Source of the DNA: GH45 sp046704385
GTDB taxonomy: Bacteria; Bacteroidota; Bacteroidia; Bacteroidales; SZUA-534
Direction of reading: 5' to 3'
NCBI GenBank assembly: GCA_046704385.1
Contig: JBJKSB010000052.1
Coordinates: 1 to 60,355 of the forward strand
DNA length: 60,355 nt
The position numbers and the translations under genes are program-made. The notes under the pieces were generated by a model. That model was not told the DNA's origin. It saw nothing but the letters and a program-made list of their open reading frames with translations, and did not search any database. Shown piece after piece: positions 12,001 through 17,392 of the stretch (position 1 is its first letter; each line of letters opens with the position of its first letter).

Positions 12001-13357
12001 CCAACACATACGGATTCAACCACAACGAGATGGTAAATTGGTTGCTGTTTTGAAGGCTGGTAATGCTATCGTATGCCACATACTGGTTTCCGTTAAATTC
12101 CATTGCCGTTTTGGTATCGAACCTGGAAGGGATATAAACCGGCGTGGTGTAATAAACTCCCGATCCTGGATTTTCAAGCCCATAATTTACGTAATGGTTA
12201 TCAAAATCGCAGTCAAAAACCAGTTGCGGCGTAACGGCATCACCCTGGTATTCAAATGCCCCAATATCAGTTCTTTGATAAGTTCCGGTATAAATCCTAG
12301 GGTTTCCGGCAAAGTCCACAAGTGGTAAATATAGTTCTACCGTATCCAGGGTGCCGGCATTAATACAATACGAACCGGGAGATACTGACCAGTCTGCCAC
12401 CGATCCGTCTTGGCCCGACCCTTGTGATGAGGTTGGCATATTAAAGGCAGGATCATTGGTATTTATGTTGTCATGGAAATTGACATTTTGAATTTGAAAT
12501 TTTGATATTTCACCAATAAAATCAGTAAAGCAGTTATAACTTATATCGGCAAGACTATCACGGTCGAACCACAATCCCAATCCATTACCCGAAAATATAT
12601 TTCCTTTAATAGCAAACCCGTATGAATCACCAATTGCTATGGGTTCTCCGCTATTATTTGCAAAAGTATTGTAATAAATAAATTGTGTTTTTGAAGTGTT
12701 GAAACATGATAATTGGATAGGGCCATCGTTATTGACCACAACATTTTGAACAAATTTTACACTTGAATTATTATTTAAAGCTACTGCCGATCCTGAATAT
12801 CCTCCGTTGGCATTATTCCCGGAGAACATACTGTTAGTAATCGTAATACTACTATTGTCAAGTGATATTGCACCTCCAATATTCTGGGCTGTATTCCATT
12901 TAAAAACACAATGATCGATGTTCACTAAACTGTTATTCAAAATAGTTAATGCACCTCCATCAGGAACCGTGTCGACCGTGGTTCCGTGATAAAAATGGCA
13001 ATATTCAAAATCACTGGCCATTGCGTAAAATGATTCGGTAAATCTTATACCTCCCCAACCTACAGATTCATTCCCGTCAACAGGTCTGAAAATAATCGGG
13101 TTTGATTCGTTACCAACGGCATTAATAAATCCTTGTACTGATATGCTATAATTATCAGTAAATAATACCAAGGTCCCTGCGTTTATCGTTAAGTCACTAA
13201 TGATTACCACGTTGCCTGAAACAAATACAGTGTCTGCACTCCAGTTGTCAGTGCTGATTGTATCATTGGCAATTTGATTAGTAGCACTGGCATCAAAGGA
13301 TGCGAATAAAAATAACAGGCTAATAATCGTTCTGAAATAACGGCTATAATTTTTCAT
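1..13357 (-). CDS. Giant secreted multidomain protein, C-terminus outside window
   Basis: One frame stays open from an ATG at 13355-13357 (read leftward) to base 1, 4452 codons without a stop; I checked the frame at residues 683 and 2379 and at the window edge. Residues 1-25 are a signal peptide (MKNYSRYFRTIISLLFLFAS start). Then, in approximate order: a parallel beta-helix ending in DIGAFEY (30-366); LamG (416-573); a starch-binding-like beta module (583-686); CARDB-like (690-795); MAM-like 'FPYFENFE' modules near 797, 1075 and 1365; LamG (1669-1856); CBM9-like (1872-2055); LamG (2079-2265); a second starch-binding-like module (2275-2385); PKD (2390-2450); MAM-like (2465-2650); CBM9-like (2657-2835); LamG (2852-3050); CARDB-like; a propeller (3180-3475); a SprB-like repeat (3489-3565); MAM-like; a second propeller (4019-4312); and at least two PKD domains at the edge. 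A surface or secreted glycan-binding or adhesin role is inferred. A T9SS signal is expected beyond the window. No catalytic domain was recognised. Confidence 0.85.
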   Translation of the reverse strand, partial: MKNYSRYFRTIISLLFLFASFDASATNQIANDTISTDNWSADTVFVSGNVVIISDLTINAGTLVLFTDNYSISVQGFINAVGNESNPIIFRPVDGNESVGWGGIRFTESFYAMASDFEYCHFYHGTTVDTVPDGGALTILNNSLVNIDHCVFKWNTAQNIGGAISLDNSSITITNSMFSGNNANGGYSGSAVALNNNSSVKFVQNVVVNNDGPIQLSCFNTSKTQFIYYNTFANNSGEPIAIGDSYGFAIKGNIFSGNGLGLWFDRDSLADISYNCFTDFIGEISKFQIQNVNFHDNINTNDPAFNMPTSSQGSGQDGSVADWSVSPGSYCINAGTLDTVELYLPLVDFAGNPRIYTGTYQRTDIGAFEYQGDAVTPQLVFDCDFDNHYVNYGLENPGSGVYYTTPVYIPSRFDTKTAMEFNGNQYVAYDSITSLQNSNQFTISLWLNPYVLDTNTEYVLLSQSSDWKLSLMNNRLIFRFWSGGVEQYFESEPAFFTNAWQNAMVRYDGGGITFFRNFGQINYYGASATIDGNISPLIVGTYDASNFYVGALSDVKIFNAPVPDTEFEYIRENFGKRAEPWNEQRDITFQVNMAYYINQILFDPKSDWVEVIGLYGDWNNGFGPMDDSDGNGIYEMTIPNLGVGQYWEFKFLAHTGLGQIDEYDMPNRILEVTNDPPPYYACMKDLCNTTDIKPVALIAPVNGALDSATYISIEFKNMGMLPIDTTYNLSYSINGGSWISNVTPQTYLDPGQSSVYAFFTQEDLSLPGKYNIVITASVTGDQFVNNDTLVTTVTNIPTINTFPWIDNFEGDDYWVVDGKNPSWERGTPSKPHLNFAASGVNAWITGISDDFNANELSYVYSPYFEFTGDEMGIIMKSARYCPASAGATLEMFDPNIGNWVEIPKNPEYSDFYQPDQDNSTLQQKVWTGHYLNGQGNMFYLGALNGTYRFRVVFVSDQETGEGFAFDDFEVIDWPDISLAITNVWPISSPWLNSSEGIGVTVTNLGYRTFGLGNINTSITSSVSFGPIGFLESADGYPPEPLDFSVVGLTYNFDVSADSGIYTSEPVTHMVRKLKTITNFPYFENFETTNAIDSSWVLRNSTYNHNQVWQYVNDPAEAYNGNYLMATGINTPVPFQTESYLESPAFDFTGINPIISFYVKRNLVGSECFGTLLIKTSSGNWEYPKSSSQYNWMTTNDWVYDAGNVRCWQNEIDDDWVLVRAKLSDYTDTVAQFRFVIKSYDNWADATGLMIDDFKIEDAPAIDLYVANITNPTSNINLGSEQISVDIYNDGTMSSTDSFDVSYSINGSAFVTESISPTIDPGTTYNHVFTPNEDFSIDGIYEIKTAVYSVSDGFHYNDTVTYKIVNEPLITSFPYFQDFEGTNYWWVRDTTSIWQIGTPDRSIINYAYSGNKALFTHIAKQPGNYMATIESPYFDLSAVESPVISAQIWTNPNYDGNIEATMQVSLDSGATWQTYGMPEENFYECYCGGPLGNLVGDSKAWSNNNGGYQFKRATYDGSVNLAFTQNVKFRFVFASYVQLNPGIDGFAIDNFKIYDAAHDLKALQIDAPGNNLPSENQNITLTIENIGQYSESNFDIYFSVDGAAAVNETFTGSIDPLQQIQYTSTNSFDFSTTGVHLIKVWTGLATDGNPINDTVFVNDIYRFNGQVVYYPFASDSIDMSGNGLDAQVSAAYTESSVQIGSNAMDDIQLPYQVMQNLNDFTIEAEIKLNSIHFDGSDYPGNCLFSGARNDDPGYMGLIYRQSYGEWVFYFNGTWNSFYTTAASDSAWHHIALIREGSTLRFYVDSIQQSEILLCNNNPINIDPGGLIIGQQQSYLGGGYDALTSFGGQIKNFKVWNQVQFAGDAINPKYTSMTYQTQAPVIDGVIDALWNSVPAVTLDNQIEGIPDPSDLSAYYKTFYDNEYIYILVNVVDDTLEVTPPEIPNQTWNGDNVEIYIDLYNEKNLYYDNNDFQLRFNLGSPIITGNTGNVTPPYKESFPFEQQIYNDTNYVFEIAIPWHALNYGSTPENRQIGWDIMVGDNDDGIGRSGFISWSTTQNKAYYSAQWFGNMYCDDPYYKAYYPFHGNTNDESGNGYNGVGSGVASNNDRFGNAYESYNFNGSDSYIALGTGLNLINGTTPFTLSAWINPYELQSPGTGQQYTIIAERDGGDNYQFAVMDNTLYFSNWNGGSETSYRDDDYLLSTFMWQLVTVTYDGTDLKFYYNGVEHKSFTDNLTIDNNASNLYIGAHAPGFDEFNGDIDDVRIYSRALSAQEISDLYHQYDYDAFGNLTFQVDMSYYISTGRFDPSYETVDVIGSFDQWSMFHEMYPIGDSIYEVTLSDLRRDVEHQFKFVTNNNWGGIEDGDPNRVYYFNKYEDTVYACMKNKYTEFKYSSLPRDQFTIAFQPIYNSITDTITWDFGDGSTSTQLLPTHTFVGGYGTYPVTLSVANKDSSWVHSYTENVNIYLINTFPWDDPFDSTSYWHDGSLNGHYTWTWGSSTYLTPYSPPNFISSSNNGFYTNSCLSYVQSPWFDFSSLSDPEILFKMWTDIEDWNDGVVLQYSVDTGATWVTLGTEGGGENWYNYTNSPIAGGLPGIGEFTYWTGQTGDWVSTKQEAPQLAGQQFVGFRFLFGSDSIQNNGNGFSVDDFVIRQKVPADTALANYTITRPVIDGSIDAYWDALPQVNIDHVIVGNGNDTDLDAYYKIAYDNENIYLLVDVTDDVLNYVDYLSPYYSDFVEVYLDIYNEKNRIYDWNDAQLRFNWSIPDISGIFDGLSGSPQEIEFAQQDRAGGYIMEIAIPWHLMQNHVPLPYNEMGFDIIVGDNDGGDNIESYMSWNNLSENKNWNNPSQNGVLKFGFNYLAANYPLDANGIELVNGLNGSLNNVIGTPNRLGIADSAVYFSGSNSTIDIGSNLNLINDAPQFSIVAWINPATTYAEGMDSLQIIIGERFNGDNFHFGILDDALQFTAYQSGVPQDFTTGYGTIVPNTWQMVTVTYDGALVNLYQNNSLVGSYPAMLNIDNNGGMLRMGSLDGNVNNFIGGMDDMLVYDRALNQNEIMQLMMRYGYVPQFKNNISVLDINYPKIGCHLGSAEIIQAKLTNNGLYPVPGFDLEYYIDGNLLISENYGSVLNPGDTLDYTFSGTVDLSVYEGIYETKLNANYPQDDYISDNTITLDVTFNQGATLPSGWELFQCESFGTNNVTSVAIDQSGNVWAGTAQGAAMFNGSNWILYDSSNSPINYGIKSVYVDNSNNIWFGAMGPAVYQFDWSDWLSFTDSTSPIISMVNDITQDHMGNMWFAVDNGGGACVLAPDTIWTVYYTGNSSLESNNIISVFEDSKNNMWVGTWDGGVNKFDGATWTCYNNTNSPMPARNIYDIAEDSSGNMWFATAWITDRYLIKFDSINLFTYSSDNLPFTADNFSSVSVDKNGTIWAGTFQNGLVRINSTDTTLYTGNYGLTGDYNHNTASNIMHITEDADGNLWIPTAVGLFKKSSPEIDVLKIDVLNVSCSGTGGSITIDATGNSASSNLPLQYSIDGGSTYPGSNEFTGLTAGTYNVRIQDASLFYIDTTIIIDTDPVISSFPYYDDFETGAPGWRTYMLSGSNSWKLGNPLVGGAINSASSGSYMFATMADGNAYPDNEISYVISPCFDFSSVALPMVAFNYWSEIGDMDDGAALQYTVDGGSTWTTVGSFNDPEWYNWVSDPAQGGLAILGDYEYWTDFTGSWRMVWHNIPELAGEVSAQFRIIFGSDTGDNDYAGFAFDDFQVFDTPTGYTENFDDNMLSNWYFDEMMYSLDESNQELHIIANKTGWNSPEHYFQPLSLTNNPYLSVRVKSDTTFNLRPVFVDKSGITSDNYYGVNVIGDGLYHNYLFDFTDNLVHYDLIPLDSNQINHVTIQVNRAYDFTGEIYLDDLKIGSDVTFGDNLKLDWVDLGEGCSNQSTTSVEFNMVNTGTNPMTDFDMYILVDGNPGLAENYSGTINPGDTLNYTFTGTLDLSTTLFSKDYQIMAYVINASDSDFSDNSKLFTKTIYGAYTDKPRWTSFGLCNGLADIMVYSVDQDKEGNIWFSGQKGVTKFDGSTFTQFHVEDGLINNYVWRLQAASDSTVWLPSSTKGINSYKSGIFTSYFPFDSLAFEECSFEDNDENMWFGSWTNNGVAKFDGTTWTHYPTEFGTIIEDIDYAPNGNLLFANSGSVMQYDGTNITEFLVNDTVTYIGDIFRDSRNITWLYGSYKLYSYDGSTFTDYSSNVVSIGYIMAIEEDVFGNVWFGGSIGVAKFDGTTWQILTPADGLIASQVYSIVGADDGKVWFGTRTGASRYNMGPVPKFSLNKTNYDVAFKDLSKGDIVSYKYYFGDGDSAMVANPVHTYQPGNTYNACLTVTDNDGLSHTYCNSIPVAPVTCSAMFTNLVYFDTVTFTNASSSNIATFTWDFGDGNGSTLADPVHVYANIGNYTVTLTVTDSTGLCS

Positions 13358-13558
13358 GTTGTTGAATTAATTAATTTGTTAAAAGCTCAAGGGCTTATTG
13401 GGTTTTGCTACGTATTAAAAATAAGAAAAAAATGGGATAAAAATTGCCTGAAACAAGGTTTTTTGTGGTGATTTTGAGCATGTTAAATAAAAAAATCGAT
13501 AGAGGCCAGTGGTCACAAGGAATTTATTTTATCTATTATGCAACACCTTTTCCTCATT

Positions 13559-13587
13559 TTTGTGGTATTTAGATTTTGCTATTTTTG
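13559..13587 (+). promoter_or_regulatory. Promoter of the C69 dipeptidase gene
   Basis: TATTTTTG at 13580-13587 matches the Bacteroidota -7 consensus TAnnTTTG, with TTTG at 13559-13562. The 17-nt spacer is slightly shorter than the usual 19-21. The ATG follows about 30 nt downstream. An overlapping weaker element lies at 13570-13578. Confidence 0.5.
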
Positions 13588-13616
13588 TGACTATCGTAAA
13601 TTAAAAATTGTTGAAA

Positions 13617-15392
13617 ATGAAAAAACTTGGTATTATTTCTTTAATAATAAGTCTTTTAATGGTAACGCTTCCAAAAGGATGGGCATGTACTAATTTTTTG
13701 GTGTCAAAAGGAGCTTCGGCCGATGGTTCCACATTTATAAGCTATGCAGCCGATTCACATGTTTTATTCGGTGAGCTTTATCACTGGCCGGCAGCTGATT
13801 ATCCCACGGGAGCTATGTTAAAAGTTTATGAATGGGATACAGGCAAATATTTGGGCAACATACCTCAGGTTGCGCATACCTACAATGTGATTGGTAACAT
13901 GAATGAAAACCAGGTAGCCATTGGTGAAACTACTTATGGAGGGCGCGAGGAACTGGTGGATACTACGGCTGTTGTTGATTATGGCAGTTTAATTTATATT
14001 GCTTTACAACGCGCAACGTCGGCACGTGAAGCTATCAAGATTATGGCTGAATTAATGGCTCAGTATGGTTATGCCAGCGAAGGTGAATCGTTCTCAGTGG
14101 CTGATCCCAACGAGGCCTGGATTTTTGAAGTGATAGGAAAAGGGGTAAATATGCAGCCCTGGGGAAAAGGTAAAAAAGCAGTAATGGTAAACAATGACCG
14201 TGGCTCGGTTTGGGTTGCCCGGATGATTCCTGATGGATACGTGGCTGCTCACGCTAACCAGGCAAGGATTACAACTTTTCCATGGGATAATGATCCGACT
14301 TCAATATCATCAAAGAATCTGGATAAGATTTTTGATAAAAACGTAACCACAGTATATGCAAGTGATGTAATGTCGTTTGCCAAAGCTAAAGGATATATTA
14401 ACGATAAAGTGACCAAAGAGAATTTCAGTTTTTCAGATACTTATAATCCTGTTGGATTCGAAGGAACAAGGTTTTGTGAAATTCGTGTGTGGGCATTTTT
14501 TAACGATGTGGCCCAGGGAATGGAAAAGTATTTTGATTATGCCAAAGGAAAAATTGAGCATGATGAGGCTACAGGTTATGCAAGCAACCGTATGCCACTT
14601 TGGGTTAAAGCCGATAAAAAAGTTACACCGGCCATTATGATGCATAATATGAGGAATCACCTTGAGGGAACCGAACTGGATATGAGTAAGGATGCCGGTG
14701 CAGGTCCTTTTGCATGTCCTTATCGTTGGAGACCTTTAACCTGGGAAGTTGACGGAAAAACATATTGTAACGAGCGCGTGGTGGCTACCCAGCAAACAGG
14801 ATTTTCATTCGTAGCCCAGATGCGGAGTTGGTTACCTAATGAAATAGGTGGTATTTTCTGGTTTGGTGTCGACGATGCTGCAAATTCCGTTTATACACCT
14901 ATTTACTCTTCAAGTACCCGTACTCCCGAGTCGTATGCTGTAGGTAATGGCGACATGATGACATTTTCATCAACAGCAGCATTCTGGGTATTTAACCAGG
15001 TGGCAAATTTTGCTTATACGCGTTATAATTATATTCATCCTGAAATTGAAGCCAAACAAAAGGCCTATGAATCAAAATACATAGCTTATACATCAGGTGT
15101 TGATAAAGCTGCTGAAGAATTGTACAAAACAAATAAAAAACTGGCTGTTAATTTTCTGACTGACTATTCGGTAAATGCTGCTAATGCTTTAGTAAAGGAA
15201 TGGAGCGATTTTTACAAGTATTTATTCTTAAAATATATGGATGGTAACATCAAAGAAAAGCGCGAAGTTCCGGCAGGATACATTTATGTGAATCCAACTT
15301 TGAAACAGCCCGGATATAGCGAATCATGGAAGAAACATGTTGTTGAGGATACCAAAGATAAATTACTGGTTCCTGAAGGGGAGGAGCATTAA
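13617..15392 (+). CDS. Secreted C69-family dipeptidase (PepD-like)
   Basis: This 591-residue protein resembles peptidase family C69 (formerly U34), N-terminal-nucleophile dipeptidases. A hydrophobic signal peptide (residues 1-23) ends in GWA, directly followed by Cys24 in CTNFLVSKGASADGS. This is the family's N-terminal pattern: after cleavage the Cys becomes the nucleophile. Further family features are GETTYGGREEL and SFSVADPNEAWIFEV. The length fits the larger secreted Bacteroidota members. The frame extends to a TTG at 13608, but the ATG at 13617 gives a standard signal peptide and is preferred. The gene stands alone, diverging from the giant gene on the other strand, with its own promoter. 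The Trp before the Cys argues against a lipobox, so the protein is probably periplasmic or secreted, not a lipoprotein. The physiological substrate is unknown; peptide scavenging is likely. Confidence 0.85.
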   Translation: MKKLGIISLIISLLMVTLPKGWACTNFLVSKGASADGSTFISYAADSHVLFGELYHWPAADYPTGAMLKVYEWDTGKYLGNIPQVAHTYNVIGNMNENQVAIGETTYGGREELVDTTAVVDYGSLIYIALQRATSAREAIKIMAELMAQYGYASEGESFSVADPNEAWIFEVIGKGVNMQPWGKGKKAVMVNNDRGSVWVARMIPDGYVAAHANQARITTFPWDNDPTSISSKNLDKIFDKNVTTVYASDVMSFAKAKGYINDKVTKENFSFSDTYNPVGFEGTRFCEIRVWAFFNDVAQGMEKYFDYAKGKIEHDEATGYASNRMPLWVKADKKVTPAIMMHNMRNHLEGTELDMSKDAGAGPFACPYRWRPLTWEVDGKTYCNERVVATQQTGFSFVAQMRSWLPNEIGGIFWFGVDDAANSVYTPIYSSSTRTPESYAVGNGDMMTFSSTAAFWVFNQVANFAYTRYNYIHPEIEAKQKAYESKYIAYTSGVDKAAEELYKTNKKLAVNFLTDYSVNAANALVKEWSDFYKYLFLKYMDGNIKEKREVPAGYIYVNPTLKQPGYSESWKKHVVEDTKDKLLVPEGEEH

Positions 15393-15412
15393 TTCATCTC
15401 TTTTTAACAAAA

Positions 15413-15428
15413 AGCATGGAACCATGCT
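15413..15428. promoter_or_regulatory. Perfect palindrome at the -33 position of the rplS promoter
   Basis: The sequence reads AGCATGG-AA-CCATGCT, two perfect 7-bp arms around two bases. Its right end is 20 nt upstream of the TACTTTTG element, exactly where a -33 box would lie, and no TTTG is present there. It looks like a dimeric regulator site. It could also be a weak terminator of the upstream dipeptidase gene, but no T-run follows and the 2-base loop is too tight for a good RNA hairpin. Confidence 0.45.
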
Positions 15429-15448
15429 GCATATTAAAAATAAAATAC

Positions 15449-15456
15449 TACTTTTG
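15449..15456 (+). promoter_or_regulatory. -7 element of the rplS promoter
   Basis: TACTTTTG is an exact TAnnTTTG match. It implies a transcript start near 15463 and a leader of roughly 75-80 nt before rplS. Confidence 0.55.
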
Positions 15457-15540
15457 CGGCTCAATTGTACACAATCTCTTTCAGTTGACTTTGAGCCTGA
15501 TACATTGTGTTCATAATGTTAAAATTTTAAAAGTACTACA
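15457..15540 (+). promoter_or_regulatory. Structured 5' leader of rplS, candidate L19 autoregulatory element
   Basis: GGCTCAA (15458-15464) can pair with TTGAGCC (15491-15497), enclosing a small ATTG/CAAT hairpin (15464-15467 with 15472-15475). Alternatively ACACAAT (15469-15475) can pair with ATTGTGT (15504-15510). The small inner hairpin and the second pairing compete for the same strand, as in ribosomal-protein leader switches. L19 leaders are known in other phyla; its identity here is inferred. Confidence 0.4.
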
Positions 15541-15891
15541 ATGGATTTAATGAAAGTTGTTGAAAAGGAATTCGCCGCAGAAAACGATTTTGTTGACTTC
15601 GGATCGGGTGATACCATTACTGTTCACTATAAAATTCGTGAGGGTAATAAAGAAAGGATACAGCAGTTTAAAGGTACTGTAATTCAGAAAAAAGGTACCG
15701 GTATGACAAAAACTTTTACGGGTCGTAAAATGTCTGGTAATGTTGGTGTTGAAAGAATTTTCCCTTTTAATTCCCCATTTATCGATAAAATTGAGGTGAA
15801 TAAAAGAGGTAAAGTTCGCAGGGCACGTATTTTCTACCTACGTGATCTTACCGGTAAAAAAGCAAGAATTAAAGAGAAAAGATTTAATTAA
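15541..15891 (+). CDS. rplS: 50S ribosomal protein L19
   Basis: This 116-residue protein has the typical bacterial L19 length and sequence: an N-terminal helix (MDLMKVVEKEF), the SH3-like core with DTITVHYKIREGNK and FKGTVIQKKGTG, the VERIFPFNSPFIDKIEV strand pair and the basic C-terminus RRARIFYLRDLTGKKARIKE. L19 sits at the 30S-50S interface of the ribosome. In many bacteria rplS is in an operon with rpsP, rimM and trmD; here it is a single-gene unit with its own promoter, structured leader and terminator, which suggests independent and possibly autogenous control. Confidence 0.98.
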   Translation: MDLMKVVEKEFAAENDFVDFGSGDTITVHYKIREGNKERIQQFKGTVIQKKGTGMTKTFTGRKMSGNVGVERIFPFNSPFIDKIEVNKRGKVRRARIFYLRDLTGKKARIKEKRFN

Positions 15892-15898
15892 ATACGAA

Positions 15899-15923
15899 AG
15901 GCTCCGAAAGGAGCCTTTTTTGT
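15899..15923 (+). terminator. Rho-independent terminator of rplS
   Basis: AGGCTCC-GAAA-GGAGCCT forms a 7-bp stem with a GNRA tetraloop followed by a T-run, 8 nt after the rplS stop. Confidence 0.9.
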
Positions 15924-15939
15924 TTTTAAGCAGTCTTCG

Positions 15940-17160
15940 TTAATCCATAGTCTTTTCCCAACCTTCATCAAGCAAACCTAACTTAATTGCCAGGTCAATA
16001 TTTTTCTGATGTCTTTTAACCACAGGAGGATCAATCATTTTTGTTCCTAATGCCACCACTCCCAATCCCTTTTCTTCAGCTTTTTTAGAAGCAAAAACAA
16101 TTTTTTTTGCTTTTTCAATGTCGTCGGCTTCAGGCGCAAAACCTTTTTTAATTACAGATACCTGTCGTGGATGAATGCATCCCATACCTTCAAAACCAAG
16201 TGATTTACTCATTCTGACATTTTCAAGCAGCCCTGCCATATCGCCAACATCTGAAAATACACTGTCGATGGGTTGAATTTTTGCGGCATGGCAGGCGTTA
16301 ACCATGCGCATACGGGCAAATAATGATTCAGTTCCTGCTTTGGTACGTTTTACTCCCAAATCGGCTGTAAAATCCTCTAAACCAATAGCTAAAGCAACAA
16401 CTCTTGGCGATGATACGGCAATTTCAAAGGCCATTTCAATACCCAGGGCACTTTCAATTATAGGCTTAAAATAAATGTGATCATCAACCTGATGTTTTTT
16501 GATTAAGGCCTCAACTTTTTCTTCAACTTTTTTAATGTATTCAGCGCTTTCAATTTTAGGAATCAATATTACATTGACATTATGGGGGACTATAAAATCA
16601 AGATCATTTAAGCCTCTTTCGCCCTGGTTTATCCTTACCATCCGTTCCGATCCGTAAAAATTGCAGGCCCTGAGGGCATTCCGAACCAAATACCTTGCTT
16701 CATCTTTCTTTGAAGGAGCAACGGCATCTTCCAGGTCAAGAATAATACCATCAGGTTCATGCAGACCGGCATTTATAAACATGCTTGGAGTGTTACCGGG
16801 TAAATATAACCGGCTAAAACGGAACCGTTCTTTTTTGGTTTGGTATTTATTCTCGTTTATCATTTCCGGAAGAAATTCTTTAGGAGAATCAATAAGCGAT
16901 TTAATGGCAGCTTCAAGCCGGGCCATAATAACCCATGGCAGGGCACCCGAATCAATCATTGTAATTGAAGCATTCTGTATTTCATAATAATTCAGGATTT
17001 CGGCAATCAAATTTTTAATGGAATTGCCATACATGCTGGCTACCTTACTTTTAAGGTCTATAGTTATTCCTCCTGAACTGGTAATCTCAAATTCAACCTG
17101 GCAGTCGGACCGGGTTTTTTCATCAGCATTTCCTGTGACGGCCATTAATTTATTTTCCAT
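15940..17160 (-). CDS. CitD-CitE fusion: citrate lyase acyl carrier domain joined to beta-subunit-type lyase
   Basis: The protein has 406 residues. Residues about 6-91 read like CitD, the citrate lyase acyl carrier protein: AVTGNADEK, GITIDLKSKV, YGNSIKNLI and SGALPWVIMARLEAAIKSL match the free CitD pattern. Ser18-Asp19 is the likely attachment site of the phosphoribosyl-dephospho-CoA arm, with a few extra residues between Gly10 and Ser18. Residues about 112-390 are an HpcH/HpaI-CitE TIM barrel: RSRLYLPGN-type start (here RFSRLYLPGNTPSMF), DGIILDLEDAV, RMVRINQGE, LIPKIESAE, ALAIGLEDFTADLG, GFEGMGCIHPRQV. CitE cleaves citryl-ACP to acetyl-ACP and oxaloacetate. CitD and CitE are normally separate proteins. 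The CoA-transferase subunit CitF is encoded 18.5 kb away at 35711. No citC, citG or citX is visible in the window. The gene diverges from the TPR-like gene at 17393. Confidence 0.85.
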   Translation of the reverse strand: MENKLMAVTGNADEKTRSDCQVEFEITSSGGITIDLKSKVASMYGNSIKNLIAEILNYYEIQNASITMIDSGALPWVIMARLEAAIKSLIDSPKEFLPEMINENKYQTKKERFRFSRLYLPGNTPSMFINAGLHEPDGIILDLEDAVAPSKKDEARYLVRNALRACNFYGSERMVRINQGERGLNDLDFIVPHNVNVILIPKIESAEYIKKVEEKVEALIKKHQVDDHIYFKPIIESALGIEMAFEIAVSSPRVVALAIGLEDFTADLGVKRTKAGTESLFARMRMVNACHAAKIQPIDSVFSDVGDMAGLLENVRMSKSLGFEGMGCIHPRQVSVIKKGFAPEADDIEKAKKIVFASKKAEEKGLGVVALGTKMIDPPVVKRHQKNIDLAIKLGLLDEGWEKTMD

Positions 17161-17392
17161 GATACTGAATTTAACAGTTATTGTTTACGCTGTAATCATC
17201 AAATATCATAACTGGCTGTTGAATTTCATAGAAAAGCTGTTCTGTTTTTAAGCAGTACAGGAAACAATTTTGGTTGAAGATTACCGGTGATGGATGCTAA
17301 AATGTTAAAAACTTGGTTGATTTCTTATTCCAAATAGCCTTCAAGCCTTAACGGAAATGGCTTACCTTAGCAAATCACATAAAAATTACATC

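Noticed and set aside
11865..12328. Plus-strand ORFs opposite the giant minus-strand gene
   Set aside because: The minus-strand frame is continuous through here with clear LamG and beta-helix sequence; the plus-strand translations resemble no family.
13617..13690. Lipobox in the C69 dipeptidase signal peptide
   Set aside because: The residues before Cys24 are Gly-Trp-Ala; Trp does not fit a lipobox, and the family uses this Cys as nucleophile.
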